Shown here piece after piece: positions 6,309-13,063 of a DNA stretch of 13,433 nt. Made by a program: the position numbers and the translations under genes. Location: positions 1 through 13,433 of the forward strand of contig JBGVRC010000009.1 in NCBI GenBank assembly GCA_045128055.1, written 5' to 3'. Each line of letters begins with the position of its first letter. Within the stretch, counting starts at the first letter, position 1. The notes below the pieces were generated by a model that saw only the letters and a list, made by a program, of their open reading frames with translations, was not told where the DNA came from and searched no databases. Source of the DNA: Scatosoma sp045128055. GTDB lineage: Bacteria; Bacillota; Clostridia; Christensenellales; Borkfalkiaceae.

Positions 6309-7004
6309 ATGAATATTTATGCGATCAGCGATTTGCACCTTTCTTTGACTGCCGACAAACCGATGGATATTTTCGGCTCGGGCTGGGAAGGACATTTCGA
6401 AAAAATAAAATCCGACTGGCTGGAAAAGGTAACGGATAAGGACGTAGTGCTTATTTGCGGGGACGTCAGCTGGGCGATGAAGCTCGACGACGCCCTGGTG
6501 GATTTGCGCGCCCTTGCGCCATTGCCCGGGAAAAAGGTGTTTATCCGCGGCAACCACGATTTTTGGTGGAACGGGATTACCAAGCTCCGCGACAACGCCC
6601 CCGACGAAACGTTTATCTTTTTGCAAACGGATGCCGTGAAGATAGAAGACGTCGTCATCGTTGGTTCTCGCGGCTGGACAAGCCCTGGTAGCGCCGATTA
6701 TACCGAGCAGGACAATAAGCTGTACCTGCGCGAAGCCGAACGCTTCCGATTGGCGTTTGCGGAAGGGGAAAAGCTCCGCCAAGACGGGGACAGAATGATT
6801 GCGATGATACACTATCCGCCCTTTGGCTTGAAGAACGAAGAAACGCTTTTTACCGAGCTGTTTGAAAAGCACGGCGTAGACAAAGCTGTGTTTGGGCATA
6901 TCCACGGCGCGGCGTATTTTCCCTTAAAATGCCAAAGGAGAAAAACGGAATATATTCTCTCGTCCTGCGACAAGCTGCACTTCCAGCTTGTAAAAATCTA
7001 TTGA
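6309..7004 (+). CDS. Calcineurin-like metallophosphoesterase
   Basis: A 231-residue cytoplasmic enzyme of the binuclear metallophosphoesterase superfamily. The metal-binding motifs are all present in order: SDLH (D8, H10), GDVSW (D52), GNHD (81-84), HYPP (H168) and GHIHG (H197, H199). It resembles the predicted phosphohydrolases of COG1768; the substrate is unknown. The open frame runs upstream to 6114, but the family starts a few residues before SDLH, and a perfect -10 lies at 6297-6302, so ATG 6309 is preferred. The upstream frame would overlap the start of the minus-strand gene. No Shine-Dalgarno is present, consistent with a leaderless mRNA. No clear terminator follows; the pyr promoter begins 58 bp after the stop. 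Confidence 0.9.
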   Translation: MNIYAISDLHLSLTADKPMDIFGSGWEGHFEKIKSDWLEKVTDKDVVLICGDVSWAMKLDDALVDLRALAPLPGKKVFIRGNHDFWWNGITKLRDNAPDETFIFLQTDAVKIEDVVIVGSRGWTSPGSADYTEQDNKLYLREAERFRLAFAEGEKLRQDGDRMIAMIHYPPFGLKNEETLFTELFEKHGVDKAVFGHIHGAAYFPLKCQRRKTEYILSSCDKLHFQLVKIY

Positions 7005-7061
7005 TTTTTAATAAATATCGAAAAAAGCAAAAAAAGTTCGTTAAAATTTGCCGTCGAACCC

Positions 7062-7090
7062 TTTACAAAAAAGGAAAAAAGTGTTATAAT
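7062..7090 (+). promoter_or_regulatory. SigA promoter of the pyr operon
   Basis: TTTACA (7062-7067), a 17-bp spacer and TATAAT (7085-7090), with TG at 7082-7083 forming an extended -10. The start of transcription should be near 7097, about 80 nt before pyrB. A GTTCG (7036-7040) and CGAAC (7055-7059) inverted repeat with a 14-nt gap abuts the -35 upstream; it might be an operator but is short. Confidence 0.88.
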
Positions 7091-7096
7091 GGCAGG

Positions 7097-7176
7097 TAGT
7101 AAAACGAAACAATCCAAATCGACAGAGCGCGTCCAAAACGGTTTCGTTTTTGGACGCATTTTTTACGGAGAAAGAT
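7097..7176 (+). promoter_or_regulatory. pyr operon leader with attenuator architecture
   Basis: The leader of about 80 nt contains a terminator hairpin (7129-7164) directly before the pyrB ribosome site (GGAG, 7167-7170). An upstream segment AAAACGAAAC (7101-7110) is perfectly complementary to GTTTCGTTTT (7141-7150), which covers the terminator loop and the first bases of its 3' arm. The two pairings cross and should exclude each other, as in a terminator/antiterminator switch. A second possible competitor is TCCAAA (7113-7118), a copy of part of the 5' arm that can pair with TTTGGA (7149-7154). No match to the PyrR binding-loop consensus (ARUCCNGNGAGGYU) and no leader peptide are seen. The signal sensed is unknown; UMP/UTP or transcript pausing are guesses. 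Confidence 0.65.
7129..7164 (+). terminator. Intrinsic terminator (attenuator) before pyrB
   Basis: A 10-bp stem, GCGTCCAAAA (7129-7138) with TTTTGGACGC (7148-7157), and a 9-nt loop that can close further by C7139-G7146 and G7140-C7145, followed by A and six T (7159-7164). Its position between promoter and first gene implies premature termination control rather than gene-end termination. Confidence 0.8.
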
Positions 7177-8124
7177 ATGCTGAAAAGGAAAGATTTGATA
7201 GGGCTTATCGACCTTACGAAAGAAGAACTTACCGAGATTTTAGACGTCGCGAGCGAAATGAAAGCGCATTTAAAAGCGGGCGAAAAAAACTTATCCTATC
7301 TCAAAGGCAAAACGGCGACCATTTTATTTTATGAAAACAGCACGAGAACGAGAACGAGCTTCGAGCTCGCCGCAAAATATCTCGGCGCGGCGGTCGTCAA
7401 TATCGCGGCGGGCAGTTCGTCCGTGGCAAAGGGCGAAACGCTTGTGGATACGGGCAAAACCTTGGACGCGCAGCTCAACGATTTCTTGATTATGCGCCAT
7501 CCTATGGGCGGCGCGCCGTACTTACTTGGTAAAACGGTGAACGCAAGCGTATTAAACGCAGGCGACGGTATGAACGAGCACCCCACCCAAGCCCTTTTGG
7601 ATATGCTGACCATGCGCGAGCATTTCGGTACGCTGGAAGGCTTAAAGGTAGCGATTTTAGGGGACATTAAACACTCGCGCGTAGCCAAATCCAACCTTTT
7701 CGGTTTGAAAACAATGGGCGCGGAAGTGAGAATGTTCGCCCCCGAAACGCTTATTCCCAAGGGTATGGACAAGCTCGGCGCAATTCTTTGCAAAACGCGT
7801 GAAGAAGCGATTGCGGGCGCGGACGTGGTGATGGGGCTTCGTATTCAGCTCGAACGCCAACAAGCGGGCAATTTCCCGTCCTTGCACGAATACGCAGAAT
7901 TTTACGGCGTGAACGAAAAGTATTTGTCGTTGGCAAAGTCGAACGCAATCGTTATGCACCCCGGCCCCGTAAACCGCGGCGTAGAATTGACGAGCAAGGT
8001 CATCGACCACGATCAAAGCCGTATCGAAGAACAAGTATTTTCAGGTATAGCCGTAAGAATGGCGGCGTTGAAACTTTTAAACGATTATAGAGAAAGCCAA
8101 AAAAGCGAAGGAGAAGAAAAATGA
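7177..8124 (+). CDS. pyrB: Aspartate carbamoyltransferase catalytic chain
   Basis: Condenses carbamoyl phosphate with aspartate to carbamoyl aspartate, the committed step of pyrimidine synthesis. The 315-residue length is normal for PyrB. Motifs: carbamoyl-phosphate loop ENSTRTRTSFE (53-63), the 80s loop SSVAKGE (81-87), HPTQALLD (135-142), and HPGPVNRG (261-268) near the aspartate site. The frame is open from 7150, but ATG 7177 is chosen because GGAG (7167-7170) lies 6 nt upstream and the earlier ATG lies inside the terminator hairpin. The stop overlaps the pyrC start (ATGA). No pyrI regulatory chain is nearby, so the enzyme is probably an unregulated trimer. Confidence 0.96.
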   Translation: MLKRKDLIGLIDLTKEELTEILDVASEMKAHLKAGEKNLSYLKGKTATILFYENSTRTRTSFELAAKYLGAAVVNIAAGSSSVAKGETLVDTGKTLDAQLNDFLIMRHPMGGAPYLLGKTVNASVLNAGDGMNEHPTQALLDMLTMREHFGTLEGLKVAILGDIKHSRVAKSNLFGLKTMGAEVRMFAPETLIPKGMDKLGAILCKTREEAIAGADVVMGLRIQLERQQAGNFPSLHEYAEFYGVNEKYLSLAKSNAIVMHPGPVNRGVELTSKVIDHDQSRIEEQVFSGIAVRMAALKLLNDYRESQKSEGEEK

Positions 8125-9383
8125 TTATTAGAAACGGTAGCGTTGTTTTAAAAAATTCCGTTGAAAAGAAAGATATTTTGATTACAGACGGAAAAATTGT
8201 AAAAATTGCGGACGTAATCCCTGCGGACGGAAGCGCGGAAATCGACGCGAGCGGAAAACATATTTTCCCCGGTCTTATCGATATGCACGTACACCTTCGC
8301 GAACCCGGCTACGAGCATAAAGAAGACATCGAAAGCGGCGCAAAGGCGGCGGTAAAAGGCGGCTTTACGCAAATTTGCTGTATGCCCAACACCGACCCGA
8401 TTACCGACAACAAAGTAGTGGTCAGTTACGTAAAACAACGCGCGAAAGAAGTCAATCTTTGTAAGGTACACCCCATCGGCGCGATTACCAAGGGTTCGAA
8501 AGGGGAACAGCTCGCGCAAATCGGCGAAATGCAAAAGGCGGGCGCGGTTGCCATTTCCGACGACGGCGTAGCGGTAAAAAATTCCCGTCTTATGTACTTG
8601 GCGATGGAATACGCAAGCGGCTTTGGTATCAAATGCCTTTGCCATTGCGAAGACAAAGACTTGGTAGACGGCGGCGTTTGCAACGAAGGGTTAAGCTCGA
8701 CGATTGCGGGCTTGAAGGGGATTCCCCGCGCGGCGGAAGACATTTGTATCGCGCGCGACATCGCTTTGGCGGAAAGCTTGGACGTACCCGTGCACATTTG
8801 TCACGTATCCACGCATAGCGGCGTACGCCTTATCCGTAACGCGAAAGCGGCAGGCGTAAAGGTGACGGCGGAAACCTGTCCCCACTATTTCGCGGTGACG
8901 GACGATATTATCCGTACCTTTGACACCAACACCAAGGTCAACCCGCCTATCCGTGAAGAAATCGACAAACAAGCGGTGCTGGAAGGCTTGAAGGACGGTA
9001 CGCTCGATTGTATCGTAACCGACCATGCGCCCCATCATCTCAACGACAAAAACGTAGAATACAACCTTGCGGCGTTTGGTATAAGCGGGATTGAAACGTC
9101 GTTCGGCTTTGCAATTACCTATTTGTACAAAGCACGCGTTTTGAGCTTGCCTGAAATTGCGGAAAGAATGTCCGCTGCACCCGCGCGCATTTTGAATTTG
9201 GACGGCGGCGAAATCAAAGAAGGCGGCGTTGCCGACTTGACGATTGCGGATTTGGACGAAAGCTGGGTGGTAGACCCCGCGAAGTTCGTCAGCAAGGGTA
9301 AGAACAGTCCGTTTGGCGGCTATCAGCTCGACGGCGTAGTCAAATACACCATCGTAGACGGTGAAATCAAATACCAAGCTTAA
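8121..9383 (+). CDS. pyrC: Dihydroorotase (class I)
   Basis: Cyclises carbamoyl aspartate to dihydroorotate. The 420-residue amidohydrolase shows zinc ligands in HVHLREPG (H56, H58), Asp148 in AISDDGV (the position that bridges metals in class I enzymes lacking carboxylated Lys), CHCEDK (H175), HICHVST (H228) and the catalytic Asp301 in VTDHAPH. The C-terminal ADLTIADLDE to NSPFGG segment is typical of class I. AAGGAG (8108-8113) lies 7 nt before the ATG, and the 4-bp overlap with pyrB implies translational coupling. Confidence 0.96.
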   Translation: MIIRNGSVVLKNSVEKKDILITDGKIVKIADVIPADGSAEIDASGKHIFPGLIDMHVHLREPGYEHKEDIESGAKAAVKGGFTQICCMPNTDPITDNKVVVSYVKQRAKEVNLCKVHPIGAITKGSKGEQLAQIGEMQKAGAVAISDDGVAVKNSRLMYLAMEYASGFGIKCLCHCEDKDLVDGGVCNEGLSSTIAGLKGIPRAAEDICIARDIALAESLDVPVHICHVSTHSGVRLIRNAKAAGVKVTAETCPHYFAVTDDIIRTFDTNTKVNPPIREEIDKQAVLEGLKDGTLDCIVTDHAPHHLNDKNVEYNLAAFGISGIETSFGFAITYLYKARVLSLPEIAERMSAAPARILNLDGGEIKEGGVADLTIADLDESWVVDPAKFVSKGKNSPFGGYQLDGVVKYTIVDGEIKYQA

Positions 9384-9395
9384 TAGGAGAAAAAT

Positions 9396-10301
9396 ATGAT
9401 TACGGATAAACTCATTGACGGTATTATTGCAACGCAAAACCCCACCTGCGTGGGCTTAGATACGCTTTTCGACTATCTCCCCGACGATATGAAAGCGGGC
9501 GCGAAAACCTTTGAAGACGTAGCGGAAAGAGTACTCGAATTTAATAAAAATCTCATCGATAACATTTGCGACATCGTGCCTTCCGTAAAGGTGCAAATCG
9601 CGTATTACGAAATGTACGGCGTAGCGGGTATGCAGGCGTACTACGAAACGTTGAAATACGCGGCGCAAAAGGGCTTGGTTGTGATTGCGGACGCAAAGCG
9701 TAACGACATCGGTTCGACGGCGTCCTGCTATGCAAAGGCGTTCCTTGGTGAAACGCAGGTCAATGAAAAAGCCTTTTCGGCATTCCCGTCCGACTACGTT
9801 ACGGTCAATGGGTATTTGGGCTCGGACGGTATCGTGCCGTTCGTAGAACAATGCGAAAAGAACGATAAGGGTATTTTCGTTTTGGTAAAAACTTCCAACC
9901 CTTCGGGCGCGGAAATTCAAAATATGAAGCTGGAAAACGGTCAATATATGTACGAATACGTTGGCGGTTTGGTGGAAAAATGGGGGGAAAGCACGGTTGG
10001 TAAGTACGGCTATTCGGCTGTCGGCGCGGTGGTTGGCGCAACCCATCCCACCGAAGCGGCTCGTCTTCGCGAAATTTTGCCCCACACCTTCTTCTTAATC
10101 CCCGGCTACGGCGCGCAGGGCGGCAATGCGGAAATGCTGAAAAGCTGCTTTGCGGCAAACGGGCTTGGCGGCGTAGTAAACAACTCGCGTGGGATTTTGT
10201 GCGCGTATAAGAAAAACGGCGGCACGTATACGGAAGCGGCAAGAGCGGCTTGTATTGCGATGCAAAAGGACTTGTCAAGTACGATAGGCAAAATGGGTTA
10301 A
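9396..10301 (+). CDS. pyrF: Orotidine 5'-phosphate decarboxylase, long (type 2) form
   Basis: Decarboxylates OMP to UMP, the last step of the pathway. At 301 residues it belongs to the longer PyrF subfamily rather than the form of about 240 residues. The catalytic motif is ADAKRNDIGSTA with Lys101 and Asp104; VKVQIAYYEMYG (65-76), VNGYLGSDG and the phosphate-end PGYGAQGG are also visible. AGGAG (9385-9389) gives a good start, 12 bp after pyrC. Its stop codon directly abuts the 119-bp palindrome that separates it from pyrK. Confidence 0.95.
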   Translation: MITDKLIDGIIATQNPTCVGLDTLFDYLPDDMKAGAKTFEDVAERVLEFNKNLIDNICDIVPSVKVQIAYYEMYGVAGMQAYYETLKYAAQKGLVVIADAKRNDIGSTASCYAKAFLGETQVNEKAFSAFPSDYVTVNGYLGSDGIVPFVEQCEKNDKGIFVLVKTSNPSGAEIQNMKLENGQYMYEYVGGLVEKWGESTVGKYGYSAVGAVVGATHPTEAARLREILPHTFFLIPGYGAQGGNAEMLKSCFAANGLGGVVNNSRGILCAYKKNGGTYTEAARAACIAMQKDLSSTIGKMG

Positions 10302-10420
10302 AACGACGCATTTGCGTCGCATTTCTGCGTTGCAGCTTCGCGCTTGCTCGGTTGCGTACGCCTATGTACGCGCTCTCGCAAGTGCTTGCTACGCCTTGAA
10401 CTGCTCGCAACTTCGTCGTT
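10302..10420. repeat. 119-bp imperfect palindrome (REP/MITE-like) inside the pyr operon
   Basis: The ends are AACGACG (10302-10308) and CGTCGTT (10414-10420). The centre is GCGTAC (10354-10359) and GTACGC (10366-10371) around a 6-nt loop, flanked by CTTGC (10343-10347) and GCAAG (10378-10382). Between these, the two arms (about 58 and 55 nt) remain partly complementary, for example TTGCG (10312-10316) with CGCAA (10406-10410). The left end also folds alone (GACGCA-TT-TGCGTC, 10305-10318). It encodes nothing plausible and sits exactly between the pyrF stop and the pyrK ribosome site. It looks like a dispersed extragenic palindrome; copy number cannot be judged here. Confidence 0.7.
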
Positions 10421-10448
10421 GTGGTAATTCCAAATAAAAGGATACATT

Positions 10449-11204
10449 ATGAAAGATTATATTGCAACAATCGTGAAAAACGAACAAATCGCGGACAACG
10501 TATTTGCCATTACCTTTGCTATGGACGAAGATTTCACCGTACGCGCAGGGCAATTTGGCAATATCTCCGTTGGCGGAACGCATCTTTTGCGCCGCCCGAT
10601 TGCTATTTGCAAAACGGAAGGCAGAGAAGTTACGTTTTGCTATCAAATCAAGGGCGAAGGTACACAAAAATTAAAAACGATGGGGGCAGGTACGCGTTTA
10701 AATGTGCTTATGCCGCTTGGAAACGGGTTTTATGTGGAAGAAAACGAAACAAAAGTCGCCCTTGTCGGCGGCGGCGTTGGTGTTTTCCCTTTGATTTCCG
10801 TTTTAAGAGAGTATGCGCCCACGAAAGAAATTTCCGCATATATCGGGTATAGAAATAAAGGCGCGGTTTGCGGCGTGGAAGAATTTGCCAAAGCGCAAAA
10901 ATTCATCGCCGTTACGGACGACGGCAGCTACGGCGCGCAAATGAACGCGGTGCAAGCGTTTGCGGCGGATTTGGAAAAGGGCAATCGCCCCGACGTAGTG
11001 CTTGCTTGCGGTCCTACGCCTATGCTCCGCGCGTTGAAAACGCTTGTAGAAAAGGAAAATTTAAACTGTTTCGTGTCTTTGGAAGAACGAATGGGTTGCG
11101 GCATCGGCGCGTGCCTTGTGTGTGTATGTGATATGACCAACGGCAAGCGTGCAAGAGTATGTAAAGACGGCCCCGTATTCAACGCAAAAGACGTGGTTTT
11201 ATAA
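10449..11204 (+). CDS. pyrK: Dihydroorotate dehydrogenase B electron-transfer subunit
   Basis: Carries electrons from the PyrD flavin through a [2Fe-2S] cluster and FAD to NAD+. The 251-residue protein has the ferredoxin-reductase layout: FAD-binding RRPIAIC (48-54), nucleotide-binding VGGGVGVFPL (106-115), ACGPTPM (186-192) and a cluster-binding C-terminus with Cys217, 222, 225 and 238 (GCGIGACLVC to RVCKDGPVF). An extra Cys lies at 227. A ribosome site AAAGGA (10437-10442) precedes ATG 10449. It acts as a D2K2 complex with the pyrD product encoded next. Confidence 0.95.
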   Translation: MKDYIATIVKNEQIADNVFAITFAMDEDFTVRAGQFGNISVGGTHLLRRPIAICKTEGREVTFCYQIKGEGTQKLKTMGAGTRLNVLMPLGNGFYVEENETKVALVGGGVGVFPLISVLREYAPTKEISAYIGYRNKGAVCGVEEFAKAQKFIAVTDDGSYGAQMNAVQAFAADLEKGNRPDVVLACGPTPMLRALKTLVEKENLNCFVSLEERMGCGIGACLVCVCDMTNGKRARVCKDGPVFNAKDVVL

Positions 11205-11233
11205 TAAGGCGAAATAACGTAAGGAAATAGATT

Positions 11234-12151
11234 ATGGCAAATTTATCGGTTAATCTTTGTGGTGTCAATTTAAAAAATCCCGTCATCGCGGCGAGCGGTA
11301 CGTATGGGTTTGGTCGTGAATTTCACGAATTGTACGATATCGGGCAAATCGGCGGTATCTCGACGAAGGGTATGACGTTAGAGCCCCGTTTGGGCAATCC
11401 CGTACCGAGAATTGCGGAATCCCGCGGCGTCATTCTCAACGCGGTCGGCTTGCAAAACCCTGGCGTTGAACATTTCATCGAGAACGATTTGGAATGGCTG
11501 AAATCGACGGGTACTTGCGTGATTGCCAACGTAGCGGGCAAAACCTTGGAAGACTACGAAAAAATCTGCGCGCGCTTAAACGGGCTCGTGGATATGATAG
11601 AGCTGAATATTTCTTGCCCCAACGTAAAGAGCGGCGGTATGGCGTTCGGTATCAAGCCTGAAACGGTGGAAGAAGTGACGCGCGTAGCGAAAAAGGGCGC
11701 GAAGGACACGCCGCTTATCGTCAAGCTTTCTCCCAACGTAGAAAGCATCGCCAACAACGCAAAAGCCGCGGAAAACGGCGGCGCGGACTGTATTTCGCTC
11801 ATCAATACGCTGACGGGTATGGCGATTGACATCGAAAGAAGAAGACCGATTATCGCCAACAACACAGGCGGCGTATCGGGCGCAGGCGTCAAGCCGATTG
11901 CGGTGCGTATGACCTACGAAGCGGCGCAGGCGGTAAAAATCCCCATTATCGGTATGGGCGGTATTACGTGCGCGGAAGACGCGATTGAATTTTTAATGGC
12001 GGGCGCGACGGCTGTGCAGGTCGGCACGGCAAACTTCACCGACCCGTATGCTATGCCCAAGATTATCAAAGGCTTAAATGATTGGTGCGATAGGCACAAC
12101 GTAGCAAACGTGGCCGACTTGACGGGAACTTTGCAACTCAACGGAAAATAA
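11234..12151 (+). CDS. pyrD: Dihydroorotate dehydrogenase B catalytic subunit (class 1B)
   Basis: Oxidises dihydroorotate to orotate using FMN. The 305-residue length fits class 1B. Visible motifs: FMN region AASGTYGFG (19-27), substrate loop NAVGLQNPG (69-77), the active-site base Cys128 in ELNISCPN, KLSPN with Lys164, NNTGGVSGAGVKP (209-221) and the phosphate-binding IIGMGGI (238-244). A Cys rather than Ser base together with the adjacent pyrK marks the NAD+-linked type. AAGGAA (11221-11226) precedes the start, 29 bp after pyrK. Confidence 0.96.
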   Translation: MANLSVNLCGVNLKNPVIAASGTYGFGREFHELYDIGQIGGISTKGMTLEPRLGNPVPRIAESRGVILNAVGLQNPGVEHFIENDLEWLKSTGTCVIANVAGKTLEDYEKICARLNGLVDMIELNISCPNVKSGGMAFGIKPETVEEVTRVAKKGAKDTPLIVKLSPNVESIANNAKAAENGGADCISLINTLTGMAIDIERRRPIIANNTGGVSGAGVKPIAVRMTYEAAQAVKIPIIGMGGITCAEDAIEFLMAGATAVQVGTANFTDPYAMPKIIKGLNDWCDRHNVANVADLTGTLQLNGK

Positions 12152-12172
12152 GGACGAAAAAGGAGTAAAACT

Positions 12173-12835
12173 ATGTCTTATACGTATAAAGAAGAATTTA
12201 TCCGCTTTATGGTGGACAACGGTGTGTTGAAATTTGGTCAATTTACTTTAAAGAGCGGCAGAATTGCGCCGTACTTTATCAATACGGGCAATTATAAAAC
12301 GGGTAAACAGCTCGCAAAGCTTGGCGAATACTACGCCGCTTGTATTCACGACAATAACTTGGAAGCGGAAACGCTGGTAGGTCCTGCGTACAAAGGGATT
12401 CCCCTGTCCGTAGCGACGGCGGTTGCGCTCTATCATAAGTATGACAAAGAATTAAATTATTGCTTTGACAGAAAAGAAGTAAAAGACCACGGCGAAGGCG
12501 GTCTTTTCGTAGGGAAACAGCTTGTTGACGGGGAAAAAGTTATCATCATCGAAGACGTTATGACCAGCGGCAAAGCCTTGCGCGAAATTTTGCCCAAATT
12601 AGAAGCGGCGGCAAACGTACAAGTGGTGGGTATGATTATCTCCGTAGACCGTAGAGAAAAAGCGTTGAACAGCGACCTTTCCGCCGTTTCCGAAGCGAAA
12701 AAGGAATTTGGTATCGACGTGTACTCCGTCGTAACGATGGACGACATTATCGCTGCAATCGAAAAAGGCGTCGTAGACGGGAAAGAACATCTCGAAGCGA
12801 TGTATCAATACCGCGCAACCTACGGCGCAAAATAA
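12173..12835 (+). CDS. pyrE: Orotate phosphoribosyltransferase
   Basis: Transfers phosphoribose from PRPP to orotate, forming OMP for PyrF. The 220-residue protein has FTLKSGR (24-30) at the orotate site, PAYKGIPL (71-78), the flexible catalytic loop FDRKEVKDHGEGG (98-110) and the PRPP motif VIIIEDVMTSGKAL (123-136). AAGGAG lies before ATG 12173, 21 bp after pyrD. It is the last recognisable gene of the operon; no strong terminator follows. Confidence 0.96.
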   Translation: MSYTYKEEFIRFMVDNGVLKFGQFTLKSGRIAPYFINTGNYKTGKQLAKLGEYYAACIHDNNLEAETLVGPAYKGIPLSVATAVALYHKYDKELNYCFDRKEVKDHGEGGLFVGKQLVDGEKVIIIEDVMTSGKALREILPKLEAAANVQVVGMIISVDRREKALNSDLSAVSEAKKEFGIDVYSVVTMDDIIAAIEKGVVDGKEHLEAMYQYRATYGAK

Positions 12836-13063
12836 GAACGATATCCTTTTACGGGAAAAGACGACGTTCGAATTGACGTGGGGACGAAACAGGGGTGGAT
12901 TTATGTTCGTTGCGGACATGGTTGCCCCAAATCAGTCCACACACCAAAAAAAAGAAGATAAAAGAGATAATAAAAAGCTGGTTTCGTTTCATAACAAGAT
13001 TATGCGCGAAAAGGGCGAAAATTATGTAAAAAGGCGGTAGATCCGCTTTGTATAGGCGAAAAT
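12836..13063 (+). other. Gap between pyrE and trpS
   Basis: Right after the pyrE stop, GAACG (12836-12840) pairs with CGTTC (12865-12869) around an inner CTTTT/AAAAG stem (12846-12860), a small hairpin with an internal loop and no U tail. A possible 45-codon ORF lies at 12903-13040. A 7-bp hairpin with one G-U pair (13031-13049) overlaps its stop and ends in TTTG, at best a weak terminator. No clear SigA promoter and no T-box are seen, so trpS may be co-transcribed with pyr. Confidence 0.5.
12903..13040 (+). CDS. Possible small basic protein, 45 residues
   Basis: ATG 12903 is preceded by AGGGGTGG (12891-12898), a G-rich ribosome-site candidate, and opens a frame to TAG 13038. The product starts MFVADMVAPNQSTHQ and is then very rich in Lys, Arg, Glu and Asn, ending ENYVKRR; no Cys, signal peptide or membrane segment. 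It is not recognised. Chance is a real alternative in an AT-rich gap; the start motif and its position in the operon are the only support. Confidence 0.35.
   Translation: MFVADMVAPNQSTHQKKEDKRDNKKLVSFHNKIMREKGENYVKRR

Noticed and set aside
6219..6905. Minus-strand open frame of 228 codons opposite the metallophosphoesterase gene
   Set aside because: The opposite strand has all metallophosphoesterase motifs; this frame has none of its own.
7111..7141. PyrR binding loop in the pyr leader
   Set aside because: AATCC at 7111-7115 resembles the start of the consensus, but the GAGGYU half is missing and no surrounding stem forms.
7089..7334. Possible 81-codon leader peptide or overlapping gene before pyrB
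   Set aside because: Its ATG overlaps the -10 box, upstream of the expected transcription start, and the product is an Arg-rich shifted reading of pyrB.
8691..9437. Long minus-strand open frame of 248 codons opposite pyrC
   Set aside because: Pure shadow of a strongly supported gene in GC-biased codons; no recognisable motifs or ribosome site.
12885..12905. AGGGGTGG as the T-box sequence of a trpS riboswitch
   Set aside because: The T-box consensus AGGGTGGNACCGCG is not continued, no stem I with specifier loop is evident, and no terminator/antiterminator pair precedes trpS. A ribosome site is simpler.
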